Positions 29,533 through 38,863 are shown, counted from the first letter of the stretch. The stretch: 46,183 nucleotides of DNA from Porticoccaceae bacterium (GCA_029242085.1 JAQWUP010000010.1:1-46183); one strand, 5' to 3'. Program-made: numbers and translations. The notes: a model not told the origin generated them from the letters alone.

Positions 29533-30036
29533 TTATTCTCCTTTATCCGCTTCGACAGCAGGTGCTTCTTCAGCCGCGGGCGCTTCCTCGGCTACGGGTG
29601 CTTCTTCAGCAGGAGCTTCAGCGGCAGCAGCTGCATCCGCAGCAGCTTTGGCTTCATCGGCCTTGGCTTTAGCAACATTGCGACGCTCGCGCGCTTCTTT
29701 GTCAGCTTTTTCAGCATTTTCCAGCTTCATAATCGGAGACTCGCCAGTGACGGCTTCATCGCGACGAATAACCATGCTGCGCAAAACAGCATCGTTGTAG
29801 CGGAAAGTAGAATTAAGCTCATCGATAACGTCCTGACCGCACTCGACGTTCATCAGGATGTAATGGGCTTTATGAATTTTATTGATTGGGTATGCCAATT
29901 GACGGCGACCCCAGTCTTCTTTGCGGTGAACTGAACCGCCACCTGCTGTAACTGACGCAGTGTAACGCTCAACCATACCGGGGACTTGCTCGCTCTGATC
30001 TGGATGGACCAGGAACACGATTTCGTAATGACGCAT
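29533..30036 (-). CDS. rpsF: 30S ribosomal protein bS6 with long Ala/Glu-rich tail
   Basis: 167 aa from the ATG at 30034-30036, placed by [20 protein letters not shown] and a GAGGAG ribosome-binding site; an upstream extension has no family sequence. The core domain covers about residues 1-95. The rest is a low-complexity Lys/Ala then Glu/Ala/Pro tail, longer than the 131-135 aa of E. coli bS6. In E. coli RimK adds glutamates to the bS6 C-terminus; the acidic tail here is gene-encoded. It is first gene of its operon. Confidence 0.96.
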   Translation of the reverse strand: MRHYEIVFLVHPDQSEQVPGMVERYTASVTAGGGSVHRKEDWGRRQLAYPINKIHKAHYILMNVECGQDVIDELNSTFRYNDAVLRSMVIRRDEAVTGESPIMKLENAEKADKEARERRNVAKAKADEAKAAADAAAAAEAPAEEAPVAEEAPAAEEAPAVEADKGE

Positions 30037-30139
30037 TGTATCTCCTCGTGGATTTAAAAGTCTCCCGCTAACGCCAATTAGGTCGTTGCAGTGAGACAAG
30101 GAGTGCCTGAACCTGGGCTCAGACGCTTTGTGGCGCGCA

Positions 30140-30168
30140 ATTATAGTGATTCGGCAACTGGGTTGCAA
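30140..30168 (-). promoter_or_regulatory. Near-consensus sigma70 promoter of the rpsF operon
   Basis: On the minus strand TTGCAA (30163-30168) and a perfect TATAAT (30140-30145) are spaced by exactly 17 nt. The predicted start lies about 95 nt upstream of the rpsF ATG. The resulting leader could hold an S6:S18-type autoregulatory element, but I could not identify its conserved bulge. Confidence 0.8.
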
Positions 30169-30242
30169 CAGCTCAGAAAGAAAGTTTAGTGGGCGCTAAT
30201 ACCACTGTTTATCGCGGATCCAGGGTTACTTTTAGATACTGA

Positions 30243-30815
30243 CTAAACGCCAGTGCGCAGGTTAAAAACAGATCGTACATTGGAGCGCGGCCGATCCAAG
30301 ATTATAGTAATCGCAATCTCCTCGCAGGCCACTAACACATGGAGCAGAATGACCGCGCGAAAGAACCCGTCGGCATCCAACAAAACCAACATGTAATATG
30401 CAGGCGCCATCAACACCGCTGCGGCTTTGGCACCCCAGGTATGATAACTGGGGTACTCGCCAAACTTGCGCAGCGCCATAAGCAGCGGCGCAATAAAGAA
30501 AACCATTGTGGCCAACAAATAAGCTGCCTGCGCAGTAAAAATCTCAGGCCATATCCAGTAGAGACCGAGAATCATTGAGCCGTAGGTGAGCATATCGCCC
30601 CAGCTATCTAGCTTAGCGCCCAGCTCACTGACCTGATTGAGTTTGCGCGCTAGATAGCCGTCGAGCACATCACTGAGCAGTGAAATCACTAACAGCCCCA
30701 AAAACCCATGAGCATCGCCAATATAGGCCAAGCCAATCAGCACCGGAACCAGCGCCAAACGCAGCATACTTAGTAAGTTGGGAATTGAGTAAATAGATCG
30801 CTCCAAGGTTTCCAT
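30243..30815 (-). CDS. CDP-alcohol phosphatidyltransferase family membrane protein
   Basis: Membrane enzyme that moves a phosphatidyl group from a CDP-alcohol to an acceptor alcohol. The 190 aa carry the complete family signature D-x2-DG-x2-AR-x8-G-x3-D-x3-D in SDVLDGYLARKLNQVSEL and GAKLDSWGD, plus about five or six spans. The acceptor (glycerol-3-phosphate as in PgsA, or another alcohol) cannot be told from sequence. The ATG at 30813-30815 follows AGGAAAGGGA; a TTG eight codons earlier is also open. Its neighbour upstream is rlmB. Confidence 0.9.
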   Translation of the reverse strand: METLERSIYSIPNLLSMLRLALVPVLIGLAYIGDAHGFLGLLVISLLSDVLDGYLARKLNQVSELGAKLDSWGDMLTYGSMILGLYWIWPEIFTAQAAYLLATMVFFIAPLLMALRKFGEYPSYHTWGAKAAAVLMAPAYYMLVLLDADGFFRAVILLHVLVACEEIAITIILDRPRSNVRSVFNLRTGV

Positions 30816-30947
30816 TAAAATCCCTTTCCTGACAACCAATACATCCTTGTACGACTGATAGATTAGTATTTTATGCGTACAAAATCCAACGGCCTACATC
30901 AATAAACAGCTGATTAGGAAAAGTCGATACAAGGACAAGGCAAGATA

Positions 30948-31685
30948 TTACTCTGCCGCACGACGCTGACGCACCACCTCAAACAGGCAGATACCAGTGG
31001 CGACAGACACATTGAGGCTGCTCACCTCACCCGCCATTGGCAGTTTGCCGAGAAAGTCGCACTGCTTGCGGGTCAACTGGCGCATTCCCGCACCCTCGGC
31101 GCCCATAACCAGCACCAGCGGGCCAGCTAAATCCAGATCGTAAATATACTGCTCCGCCTCACCGGCAGTCCCCACTACCCAGGCACCCTTCTGCTGCAGC
31201 TTATCCAATGTGCGGGTTAAATTGGTCACCATCACCAGCGGTATTGTCTCGGCGGCACCACAGGCTACTTTGGAGACTACGGGCGTCAAACCCACTGAAT
31301 TATCCTTGGGCACAATAACCGCATGCACGCCAGCGCCATCTGCGGAGCGCAGACAGGCCCCCAGATTATGCGGATCGGTAACGCCGTCGAGCATCAGAAA
31401 AAAGGCTTCGCCGCCCTTCTCTTCCGCCAGATTGAGCAAAAAATTTTCATCATAGGTTTCGCCCGGGCTACAGAGCGCCATTACACCCTGGTGGCGGCCC
31501 TCTACCTTTTCATCTAAACGCTTGGCAGTCGACCACTGCAGGGGGACGCCGTGCTGCTCGGCCAGTTTATGGATTTTTTGCAACCGGTCATCGGTTCGCC
31601 CACGCTGCACATGTAACTCACGCACCCGCTGGGGCGATGACTTAAGCATGGTCTGCACCGCATGAATGCCATAAATCCAATCCAC
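30948..31685 (-). CDS. rlmB: 23S rRNA Gm2251 2'-O-methyltransferase
   Basis: SPOUT-class methyltransferase for G2251 in the peptidyl-transferase loop. 245 aa, as in E. coli. An N-terminal substrate-binding domain (about residues 1-75) precedes the trefoil-knot motifs DPHNLGACLRSADGAGV, LVLVMGAEGAGMRQL and VSSLNVSVATGICLFE. The start is GTG (31683-31685) after GGAGAG. It is divergent from the RDD gene. Confidence 0.96.
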   Translation of the reverse strand: MDWIYGIHAVQTMLKSSPQRVRELHVQRGRTDDRLQKIHKLAEQHGVPLQWSTAKRLDEKVEGRHQGVMALCSPGETYDENFLLNLAEEKGGEAFFLMLDGVTDPHNLGACLRSADGAGVHAVIVPKDNSVGLTPVVSKVACGAAETIPLVMVTNLTRTLDKLQQKGAWVVGTAGEAEQYIYDLDLAGPLVLVMGAEGAGMRQLTRKQCDFLGKLPMAGEVSSLNVSVATGICLFEVVRQRRAAE

Positions 31686-31789
31686 AAAACTCTCCTGCCA
31701 ATATTAAAAACGGTTAGCGACAATCGTCGATTGCGCATTGTACTGGCTTTGGGCAAACTTCGAGCATAAATAATCTGGATCACAGCCCC

Positions 31790-32248
31790 ATGACTGAACA
31801 ACTACCCACCGCCAATTTACTGCGCCGCATCGCCGCGCTGGTCTACGACGCGTTTTTACTGTTTGCTATTACGCTGGCCTACGGCGCGCTGTTACTTGTC
31901 CTTAAGATACTATTTAACGGGGTCGACAATCTCGAGGACATCCAGCCCAGTCTTTTCATCCAGTGGTTGAGCTTTTTTGGCTGGCTGGGCGCTCTGGGAG
32001 GTTACTACTTTATCTGTTGGCGCAAGCAGGGTCAGACAATGGGCATGAAAGCCTGGCGTCTGCGACTACAGCAGGCCGATGGTTCTCTGGCGACACCACA
32101 ACAGTGCCTCTACCGCAGTCTGCTAGGGACGCTTTCTCTGGCCTTTGCTGGTATCGGGTTTTTGTGGTGTCTGCTGCCGCCGGCCAGAGAATGTCTCCAT
32201 GACCGCTATACTGCTACCCAAGTCGTGTTACTCGCTAAAGAAAAATAA
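31790..32248 (+). CDS. RDD family membrane protein
   Basis: 152 aa with about three or four hydrophobic spans. The family motif region LRRIAALVYDAFLLFAITL and the later KQGQTMGMKAWRLR are typical of RDD proteins. Their function is mostly unknown; some have been linked to ion transport. It lies 15 nt before glpK on the same strand, so cotranscription is likely, although a functional link with glycerol is not known. Confidence 0.88.
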   Translation: MTEQLPTANLLRRIAALVYDAFLLFAITLAYGALLLVLKILFNGVDNLEDIQPSLFIQWLSFFGWLGALGGYYFICWRKQGQTMGMKAWRLRLQQADGSLATPQQCLYRSLLGTLSLAFAGIGFLWCLLPPARECLHDRYTATQVVLLAKEK

Positions 32249-32263
32249 TAAAAGAGCACAGTT

Positions 32264-33751
32264 ATGAACAATTTAATTATGGCATTAGATCAGGGCACCA
32301 CCTCTTCGAGAACAATTCTCTTTGACCAGAATTATCGTATCGTCGAGCAGGCTCAGCAGGAGTTTACCCAGCACTTCCCCGCCGATGGTTGGGTAGAGCA
32401 CGATGCCATGGATATATGGAATACCACTCTGGCCACCGCCAGACAGGCACTGACCAATGCAAGTGTCAGCGCCGCAGATATTGCCGCTATTGGTATCACC
32501 AACCAACGAGAGACCACGGTTATCTGGGACCGCCACAGCGGCCAACCCATCTACAATGCCATAGTGTGGCAGGATCGGCGCACGGCGGCTCTGTGTAACA
32601 AACTTAAAGATCAGGGCCACGAAAGCACAGTCACCGAAAAGACTGGGCTCTTACTAGATCCTTATTTTTCAGCCACCAAGGTGGCCTGGATTCTCGATAA
32701 TGTCGACGGTGCTCGCGCCAGAGCCGAGCGCGGCGAACTGGCCTTTGGCACTGTGGATAGCTGGCTGCTGTGGAACCTGACTGGCGGCGAGCATGCAACA
32801 GACGCTACCAACGCCTCGCGCACCATGCTCTACAATATTCACCATGGCGACTGGGACGATGAGCTACTGGCACTATTTAATGTGCCGCGATCACTTCTCC
32901 CCAGCGTTAAAGATAGCGCCGCTGACTTTGGCAGCACCAGTCTGCTCGGTGGGCCCATCAATATTTATGGCATTGCCGGTGATCAGCAGGCCGCCACTCT
33001 GGGCCAAGCCTGTTTTGATGTCGGTATGATGAAATCGACCTACGGCACTGGGTGTTTTGCGCTTCTCAATACTGGGAATACTGCGGTTACCTCAACCAAT
33101 CGGCTACTAACAACCATCGCCTACCAACTCGATGGAAAACCTACTTATGCGCTAGAGGGTTCTATTTTTATTGCTGGCGCTGCGGTGCAGTGGCTGCGGG
33201 ATGGCTTGGGCATTATTGAATCTGCCAGTCAATCCGGCCAACTGGCCGAAGACGCGGACCCGGGTCAGGCGGTGTATATGGTGCCTGCCTTTACGGGCCT
33301 CGGCGCGCCCTGGTGGGATGCTGATGCCCGAGGTGCTCTGCTCGGACTAACCCGTGGCACTGGCCCCGCTGAAATTGCTAAGGCCGCACTGGAATCTGTG
33401 TGCTATCAAACATTGGATCTTTTACGTGCTATGCGCGCCGACTGGGTTCAGGGGGCCTCGCAGTCCGCTGATACTGTATTGAGAGTCGATGGCGGTATGG
33501 TCGCCAGTGATTGGACCATGCAATGTCTGGCCGATATTCTGCAGGCCCCTGTAGATCGCCCGGTGATCGCCGAGACCACCGCTCTGGGTGCAGCCTGGCT
33601 GGCTGGTTCAAGAGCCGGTGTGTGGCCGGACCAGGCTGGGTTTGCGGCGAGCTGGAAACTCGATAGCAACTTTGCGCCACAGATGGCTGTTGAACAGAGA
33701 GATTTGAAAGTTACGGGATGGAACAAGGCGGTAAGGCGGGTTCTTAGTTGA
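32264..33751 (+). CDS. glpK: Glycerol kinase
   Basis: Phosphorylates glycerol to sn-glycerol-3-phosphate with ATP. The 495 aa match the FGGY-kinase norm of about 500. The phosphate-binding DQGTTSSR is at residues 9-16. [36 protein letters not shown] and GITNQRET-type substrate segments are present. The C-terminal ATPase half contains [19 protein letters not shown] and [10 protein letters not shown]. Usual partners glpF and glpD are absent here. The gene converges on lptG across 540 bp of repeats. Confidence 0.96.
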   Translation: MNNLIMALDQGTTSSRTILFDQNYRIVEQAQQEFTQHFPADGWVEHDAMDIWNTTLATARQALTNASVSAADIAAIGITNQRETTVIWDRHSGQPIYNAIVWQDRRTAALCNKLKDQGHESTVTEKTGLLLDPYFSATKVAWILDNVDGARARAERGELAFGTVDSWLLWNLTGGEHATDATNASRTMLYNIHHGDWDDELLALFNVPRSLLPSVKDSAADFGSTSLLGGPINIYGIAGDQQAATLGQACFDVGMMKSTYGTGCFALLNTGNTAVTSTNRLLTTIAYQLDGKPTYALEGSIFIAGAAVQWLRDGLGIIESASQSGQLAEDADPGQAVYMVPAFTGLGAPWWDADARGALLGLTRGTGPAEIAKAALESVCYQTLDLLRAMRADWVQGASQSADTVLRVDGGMVASDWTMQCLADILQAPVDRPVIAETTALGAAWLAGSRAGVWPDQAGFAASWKLDSNFAPQMAVEQRDLKVTGWNKAVRRVLS

Positions 33752-33758
33752 TGGCACC

Positions 33759-33887
33759 CTGAACAAAAACCACCGTCGTTCTGAACAAAAACTACCGTCG
33801 TTCTGAACAAAAACTACCGTCATCCTGAGCAAAAATCACCGTCATCCTGAGAAAAAATCACCGTCATCCTAACGCAGTGAAGGACCT
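33759..33887. repeat. Five 22-bp tandem units running into a palindrome arm (locus 2a)
   Basis: Five 22-bp units lie at 33759-33868, each starting CTGA and ending in CCGTCGTT or CCGTCATC. In reverse complement each reads AGGATGACGG-like core plus an A/T-rich 12-nt spacer. The units drift towards the core of locus 1 in the last copies. They run into CTAACGCAGTGAAGGACCTCC, which resembles one arm of the palindromic family. This belongs to the 33752-34294 gap, which has no gene. Confidence 0.85.
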
Positions 33888-33916
33888 CCTAAACTTCCGC
33901 ACCCAACACCCAGCCC

Positions 33917-34065
33917 AAAGCCTCAAAGCCTGTTGCGATCGATTCCATGGATTTAAGATTTCCAGCACTCAGACAACTCGCTGCGCTCAAACAGGTCTTC
34001 GCTTAACCTGGAAATCTAAAATCCATAAACGGAATCTGACTGATCGCAACAGGCTTTGAGGCTTT
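33917..34065. repeat. 149-bp imperfect hairpin with perfect 24-bp arms
   Basis: The first 24 bp (33917-33940, starting AAAGCCTCAAAGCC) are exactly inverted at 34042-34065 (starting GATCGCAACAGG). Inside, GATTCC (33941-33946) matches GGAATC (34031-34036). A 17-bp segment 33949-33965 matches 34008-34024 inverted with one mismatch. About 40 nt in the centre are unpaired. No ORF is convincing. It resembles a miniature palindromic mobile element or a large folded RNA. It does not share sequence with the AGGATGACAG family around it. Confidence 0.85.
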
Positions 34066-34148
34066 GCTTGGACATGGTGCCAGTGCCATGTTGATTTTCG
34101 AGAGGCTGAGTGACCGGTACTGATTGTTATTCTAGGTAAAGCGTCGAA

Positions 34149-34264
34149 GACCCTTCACTGCGCTCAGGATGACGGGGCACTCAGGATGACGGGGCGCTCA
34201 GTAGACAGGCGGTTTGTTCAGAGTGATGGAGTTCGGGGTCACCCTGAGCAAAGCGAAGGGTCTC
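34149..34264. repeat. Palindromic repeat locus 2b with 17-bp phased cores
   Basis: Arm 34149-34175 (GACCCTTCACTGCGCTCAGG and onward) is an imperfect inverse of 34237-34264 (GGTCACCCTGAGCAAAGCG and onward). The core AGGATGACGG occurs at 34166 and 34183, 17 bp apart. It is the same family as 24852-25000 and 43909-44074. It ends 30 bp before the lptG stop. Confidence 0.85.
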
Positions 34265-34294
34265 AAAATCCCCACTCTCAGCTCCAGTATCCAA

Positions 34295-35362
34295 TCAGCC
34301 ACCGCGCCTCAGCATATACAAACCCACAGCCATGCACAGCAGCACTGGCGCCAGCACAGCTAGCAGCGCTGGAAAGCCAAACACAATGCTAAAGGGCCCG
34401 AGCATATCTTGGATAATCTTAAAGCTGATTCCAATCACGACACCGACAAAAATGCGCAGCCCCATGGTGGAGTCGCGCAGTGGGCCAAATACAAATGAGA
34501 TACCGATCAATACCAGCCCAATAATGACCAATGGCTGTAAAACCTTGCGCCAGTAAGCTAATTCGTAAACGGAGGTATCTGCCTTTTGCAGCTCTAAAAA
34601 GTTGATGTAGTTGTATAGACTCGAAATAGACAGGGCACTGGGCGGCAGTACGTTGATGGTCAATACCTCTGGCGTCAGCTCCGAGATCCAGCGCCGGGTA
34701 ATCTGTTTTTCAGTCTCGGTGCGGTCTTCACTAAAGCGGGTAATTGAGACATTTTCTTCGACCCACAGATTATCAGTGGCATTGTAGGTGGCGCGCGATG
34801 AGAAGCTGGCCTCGCGCAGCGCTTTATCTTCGTCAAATTGATAACGGGTAACACCAAACAGCACCCCACCCGGGAACACCGCGTTAAAGTGCATAAACTC
34901 GCTGCCCTCTCGATTCCAAAGGCCAGAGGCGGAACCGCGGACCGACTCGCCATTGCGTAAATATTCGCGCCGCCCTTCGGCTAACTGGTCGAGATAAGGC
35001 GAGAAATACTCACCGACTGCAGTGCTAATTAACACAAATAGCAGCACCGGCTTGATCACAAAATAGACAATGCGCAGCAGCGAAACACCAGAGGCGCGCA
35101 TCACAATGACTTCACTGTTGGTCGCCAACAGTCCCAGCCCAAAGAGGCAGCCAATAAGCGACGAGAAGGGAATATATTCGTAGATGGTCGACGGCAACTT
35201 GGTCGCCACATAAATTAGTGCATCAGAAAAATGGTAGTTGCGTTGCACTGCTCCGGCTTCATCAATAATAGCTGCGATGGCGTCCACGCCAACCACGACT
35301 AGAAGTGCCACCGTAATAGCTGAAAAAACCGTAGCGCCGACATGACCCGAGAGCCGCCTCAT
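34295..35362 (-). CDS. lptG: LPS export permease LptG
   Basis: One of two transmembrane subunits of the LptB2FG transporter that extracts LPS from the inner membrane. 355 aa: three N-terminal spans (about residues 12-120), a periplasmic beta-jellyroll domain (about 125-265) and three C-terminal spans. The start MRRLSGHVGATVFSAITVAL and the VIVMRASGVSLLRI coupling-helix segment fit LptG. Its ATG overlaps the lptF stop by 4 nt, and the gene order lptF-lptG is standard. Confidence 0.95.
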   Translation of the reverse strand: MRRLSGHVGATVFSAITVALLVVVGVDAIAAIIDEAGAVQRNYHFSDALIYVATKLPSTIYEYIPFSSLIGCLFGLGLLATNSEVIVMRASGVSLLRIVYFVIKPVLLFVLISTAVGEYFSPYLDQLAEGRREYLRNGESVRGSASGLWNREGSEFMHFNAVFPGGVLFGVTRYQFDEDKALREASFSSRATYNATDNLWVEENVSITRFSEDRTETEKQITRRWISELTPEVLTINVLPPSALSISSLYNYINFLELQKADTSVYELAYWRKVLQPLVIIGLVLIGISFVFGPLRDSTMGLRIFVGVVIGISFKIIQDMLGPFSIVFGFPALLAVLAPVLLCMAVGLYMLRRGG

Positions 35363-36444
35363 GACAGTACCTTATTAAGCCGGCCCGATCGGAACAGCAG
35401 TAGTGCGACACCTAAAAACAGCAGATGCACGGGTAACAGCGTCACCTCAATGGGCACTGCGCCAGATTCAAGCGCACCGCGCATGGCGTTGAGGGCAACC
35501 AGATAACAAAAGTACAGAATAATGGCCGGCAGCAGCTTGGCAAACTTGCCCTGCCGCGGGTTGGTGCGACTGAGCGGAATAGCCAGCAGAGTGACCACCA
35601 ACACCATTAGCGGCGTCGACAGACGCCATTGCAGTGCCGCCCTTAGCTTGGGGTCAGTCGAAGACAGCAACTCTGTGGTGGCCAACGCATTGGTTTCCAA
35701 GTCTTCCTCAATCAGTTTTTTGGCCTCCAGCCGAGCGCCGTATTCCTCAAAATGCGTAATCTGATAGTTATGGGTGCCGGGCACACCTTCAATGCGATAG
35801 CCTTTATCCAGCACCAAAAAACTCTCGCTGCCATCTTCGGTTTTTTGCTGTCTGCCGCGATCCGCCAGCACCAGCACCAAACGGCTGTCATAGTTTTCCG
35901 CAGAGCCCGCTGTCACCGCCAAGAACACATCTTCCAGTTCCTGCTGTTCAGTGACATTTTCAGCATAGGTAATGCCCTTGCCCCCACTGAGGCCATAAAA
36001 CTTTTTCGGCGTCAGCTTATCCAGCTCAGTCTTTTCCTTTTGCGCGGCGAAAATAGTCTCGGCTTTGGCCACACCGGCGGGCGATACAGACAGACTTAAC
36101 CAACCGACCACCAGCGCCAACGCCAATGCCATCACCGCGGTGTAGCCCAGCAATTGGGTTTCAGAAATACCGCAGGCCTTGAGCACGCTCATTTCATTTT
36201 CAACATAGAGGCGGCCAAACGACAGCAGAATCGCGAGGAAAAAAGCCAGTGGTAGAGTGAGCTCGAGAAACCCGGGAATGCGATAGCCAATCACCGCAAA
36301 CAGAACGCCGGGCTCCAAATTGCCCGCCACCGCATTGGCCAGGTATTTTACAAACCGGCCACTGACCAGAATCAGTAGCAATACCATGCACACAGCAAAG
36401 GTCGCAGACAGAATTTCACGACAGAGATAGCGGAAAATAATCAA
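35359..36444 (-). CDS. lptF: LPS export permease LptF
   Basis: Partner permease of LptG. 361 aa with three plus three membrane spans around a periplasmic domain (about residues 130-265). MIIFRYLCREILSATFAVCM and ENEMSVLKACGISETQLLG are typical of LptF. The apparent start is a TTG (36442-36444) with no strong Shine-Dalgarno, so the exact start is the least certain part. It is divergent from pepA across about 100 nt, a common gammaproteobacterial arrangement. Confidence 0.94.
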   Translation of the reverse strand: MIIFRYLCREILSATFAVCMVLLLILVSGRFVKYLANAVAGNLEPGVLFAVIGYRIPGFLELTLPLAFFLAILLSFGRLYVENEMSVLKACGISETQLLGYTAVMALALALVVGWLSLSVSPAGVAKAETIFAAQKEKTELDKLTPKKFYGLSGGKGITYAENVTEQQELEDVFLAVTAGSAENYDSRLVLVLADRGRQQKTEDGSESFLVLDKGYRIEGVPGTHNYQITHFEEYGARLEAKKLIEEDLETNALATTELLSSTDPKLRAALQWRLSTPLMVLVVTLLAIPLSRTNPRQGKFAKLLPAIILYFCYLVALNAMRGALESGAVPIEVTLLPVHLLFLGVALLLFRSGRLNKVLS

Positions 36445-36548
36445 TGACTTGGGCTTCTAGCTATTGGGCGTGGCAACACAGAATGGTATCCTTGGCGAGT
36501 TATTTCACTTAGTCACGGCTAAACATTTGTTCAATATTTGGAGCTAAT

Positions 36549-38021
36549 ATGGATTTTACTGCATCTTCCGCAAAGCTGTTAAACATTAAAGCGGATTCTC
36601 TCATTCTCATGACCGGCTCACAACTGCAAAACAGTGCCAAAGCCCTCGATGAGTCCCTCGACGGAGCAATCTCGTCCCTGATAAAAGCCGGTGACTTCTC
36701 TGGCAAAATCGGTGCAAGCACGGTTTTGTATATTCCGGGCGCTGCCGGTAAGCGCATAGTTCTGCTGGGCACTGATGGCGCAGAGACCGCACAACAACAA
36801 ATTAAAGTGATTAAAGCTGGTGCCGCAGCACTGTTGAGAACCCCCTCTGTAAAAGCGGTTTGGGTGGGTGAAGGTCTGGCCGACGACAGCGAATGGCAAG
36901 CCGGCATCGTTGCCCGCAGTATTCAAGCGGCCGGCTACAAATATGCCGCTGTTCCTAAACGAGCGGCTAAAAAACCAGTACCATCAAAATTGAAGAGCCT
37001 CACCTACTGGGTTGCGAGCAAAGCAGATACCAAAGCGGCTAACACTGGCCTCAAATATGGTGCGGCGGTAGGTAATGGCATGAACACCGCCCGCCAGCTG
37101 GGCAACCTGCCCGCTAATATCTGTACCCCAAACTATCTGGCAGACCAGGCCAAAGCACTGGCCAAGGGCCGAGCCAAGGTCACCACCAGCGTATTGAGCG
37201 AAGCCCAAATGGCTAAGCTTAAAATGGGGTCATTGCTATCGGTCAGTGCAGGCTCAGATGAACCGGGCAAACTTATTGTTATTAAGTACCAAGGTGGCAA
37301 GCAAGGGGTCAAGCCGGTAGTTCTGGTCGGCAAGGCCGTAACCTTTGACACTGGCGGTATCAGCCTAAAGCCGGGGCGCGGCATGGATGAAATGAAATAC
37401 GATATGTGTGGTGGCGCATCGGTCATTGGCGTTGTTAACGCCCTGATCGAGACTCAGATGCCCATCAACGTAATAGCGATTGTTCCCGCTGTAGAAAATA
37501 TGCCCAATGGCAATGCCACCAAGCCTGGCGATGTAGTCACCAGCATGTCTGGCCAGACCATTGAAGTACTCAATACCGATGCCGAGGGTCGATTGATTCT
37601 GTGCGATGCACTCACCTATGCCGAGCGCTTTAAGCCGGATACTGTGATCGATATAGCCACATTGACTGGCGCAGTAATCGGCGCACTGGGTAAGGAAACC
37701 GCGGGACTGCTATCCAACAGTGATGAACTCGCTGAAGGCCTGCTGAGCAGTGGTCTGCGCAGTGGTGACCGCGCATGGCGCCTGCCACTCTATGAAGAGT
37801 ACGATGCCCTACTGCAGAGTAACTTTGCCGATATCGCCAATATAGGTGGCCCCCAGGCTGGCACCATTACCGCCGCCTGCTTCCTCGCGCGTTTCACCAA
37901 AAAATATAAGTGGGCGCATCTCGATGTAGCGGGAACAGCCTGGATATCAGGTGCACAAAAAGGCTCTACCGGGCGCCCTGTACCGATTCTGATGGACTAC
38001 CTGCGCAGCAAGGCGAAATAA
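36549..38021 (+). CDS. pepA: Leucyl aminopeptidase (M17 family, PepA)
   Basis: Hexameric two-metal aminopeptidase that removes N-terminal residues; E. coli PepA also binds DNA in Xer recombination and carAB control. The 490 aa have an N-terminal macro-like domain and an M17 catalytic domain. Metal and catalytic residues sit in VTFDTGGISLKPG, DEMKYDMCGGA and NTDAEGRL (342-349). The start MDFTASSAKLLN follows GGAG. It leads pepA-holC-small gene-valS-rep. Confidence 0.96.
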   Translation: MDFTASSAKLLNIKADSLILMTGSQLQNSAKALDESLDGAISSLIKAGDFSGKIGASTVLYIPGAAGKRIVLLGTDGAETAQQQIKVIKAGAAALLRTPSVKAVWVGEGLADDSEWQAGIVARSIQAAGYKYAAVPKRAAKKPVPSKLKSLTYWVASKADTKAANTGLKYGAAVGNGMNTARQLGNLPANICTPNYLADQAKALAKGRAKVTTSVLSEAQMAKLKMGSLLSVSAGSDEPGKLIVIKYQGGKQGVKPVVLVGKAVTFDTGGISLKPGRGMDEMKYDMCGGASVIGVVNALIETQMPINVIAIVPAVENMPNGNATKPGDVVTSMSGQTIEVLNTDAEGRLILCDALTYAERFKPDTVIDIATLTGAVIGALGKETAGLLSNSDELAEGLLSSGLRSGDRAWRLPLYEEYDALLQSNFADIANIGGPQAGTITAACFLARFTKKYKWAHLDVAGTAWISGAQKGSTGRPVPILMDYLRSKAK

Positions 38022-38025
38022 CTCT

Positions 38026-38454
38026 GTGACCAGCGTTTCATTTTATAAACTGGCGGGCGACCAAGAGGTTGCCCTCGCCCTCGCCTGCCAGTTAATTCAA
38101 AAATCCCTGAAGATGAACCAGCAGGTGTTATGCCTAGTGCCAGACAATGCGATTGCCCAGCAGCTGGATGAAAAACTCTGGGGCTTTCAGGCCACCGCCT
38201 TTGTGCCCCATGCACTGGGTGTAGACAATGCACCAGTAGCCATCAGTACCGAGGCCGAGCCCGGCGATCACCATCAGATTCTTATCAACCTGCAGCCGCA
38301 AATTCCCACCTGGTTTAGCCGTTTTGACCGCGTGGTAGAGATTATTTACCCCCAGCCAGAGTACGAACAGGCCAAGCGCGATAACTTTAAATTCTATAAA
38401 GAGCGCGGCTATGCCCTGAGCTTCCATGACTTAACTGATAAATTTCATCAGTGA
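38026..38454 (+). CDS. holC: DNA polymerase III chi subunit
   Basis: Chi links the clamp loader to single-strand-binding protein. 142 aa. VSFYKLAGDQEVALALACQL, LVPDNAIAQQLDEKLW, the FVPHAL segment and the PVAI/ILINL strands fit HolC. The start is GTG (38026-38028), 4 nt after the pepA stop. The position between pepA and valS is as in E. coli, which strengthens the call. Confidence 0.92.
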   Translation: MTSVSFYKLAGDQEVALALACQLIQKSLKMNQQVLCLVPDNAIAQQLDEKLWGFQATAFVPHALGVDNAPVAISTEAEPGDHHQILINLQPQIPTWFSRFDRVVEIIYPQPEYEQAKRDNFKFYKERGYALSFHDLTDKFHQ

Positions 38455-38461
38455 TTGATCA

Positions 38462-38863
38462 GTGACTGACTCCAGAGACAACTCAGACGCAGCCAAACCA
38501 GATTACGATAAAATTCTGGACGACCTCTATTCGCTGCAAAAAAACCTGCTGCCCGCGGACAGTGCCAATGAGCCTGTTGAGCTGTCCGAGCAGCCCTCCG
38601 ACGAGGATATGGACAGTTTGGAAATACCCATCCTCACTGAATCACTGGACCAACAGATCGACACCGAGCATCAGGCGCGCAAAGTATTTGATGAAGCCCA
38701 ACACCATCTCTTTGACAGTGCCGGCGGTGAGCCCACTCTCGATGAAGCCAAAATCAACGCTATCGTCAGCAAACTAATGACAGGCATGCGACCCAAGATG
38801 GAACAGTTGCTGCGAGAAAAAATCCGCGCCAAGGTCATTGCGCGTTTTAACCGCGAAAACTGA
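38462..38863 (+). CDS. Small acidic protein between holC and valS, function unknown
   Basis: 133 aa from a GTG start at 38462. The first 95 residues are acidic, probably largely disordered (Asp/Glu/Ser/Pro-rich, including SDEDMDSLEIPILTESLDQQ). The end is a helical, basic segment (ISKLMTG-like region to LREKIRAKVIARFNREN). Similar small proteins after holC are known from pseudomonads, but no function is established. It starts 8 nt after holC, so it may work with chi or simply share its mRNA. Confidence 0.8.
   Translation: MTDSRDNSDAAKPDYDKILDDLYSLQKNLLPADSANEPVELSEQPSDEDMDSLEIPILTESLDQQIDTEHQARKVFDEAQHHLFDSAGGEPTLDEAKINAIVSKLMTGMRPKMEQLLREKIRAKVIARFNREN

Noticed and set aside
30037-30168. 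N-terminal extension of rpsF
   Set aside because: The upstream codons overlap the predicted promoter and leader and have no bS6 counterpart; the ATG at 30036 has a good ribosome-binding site.
33877-34392. Short plus-strand ORFs in the glpK-lptG gap
   Set aside because: They run through the palindromic repeats and have no initiation signals or family resemblance.
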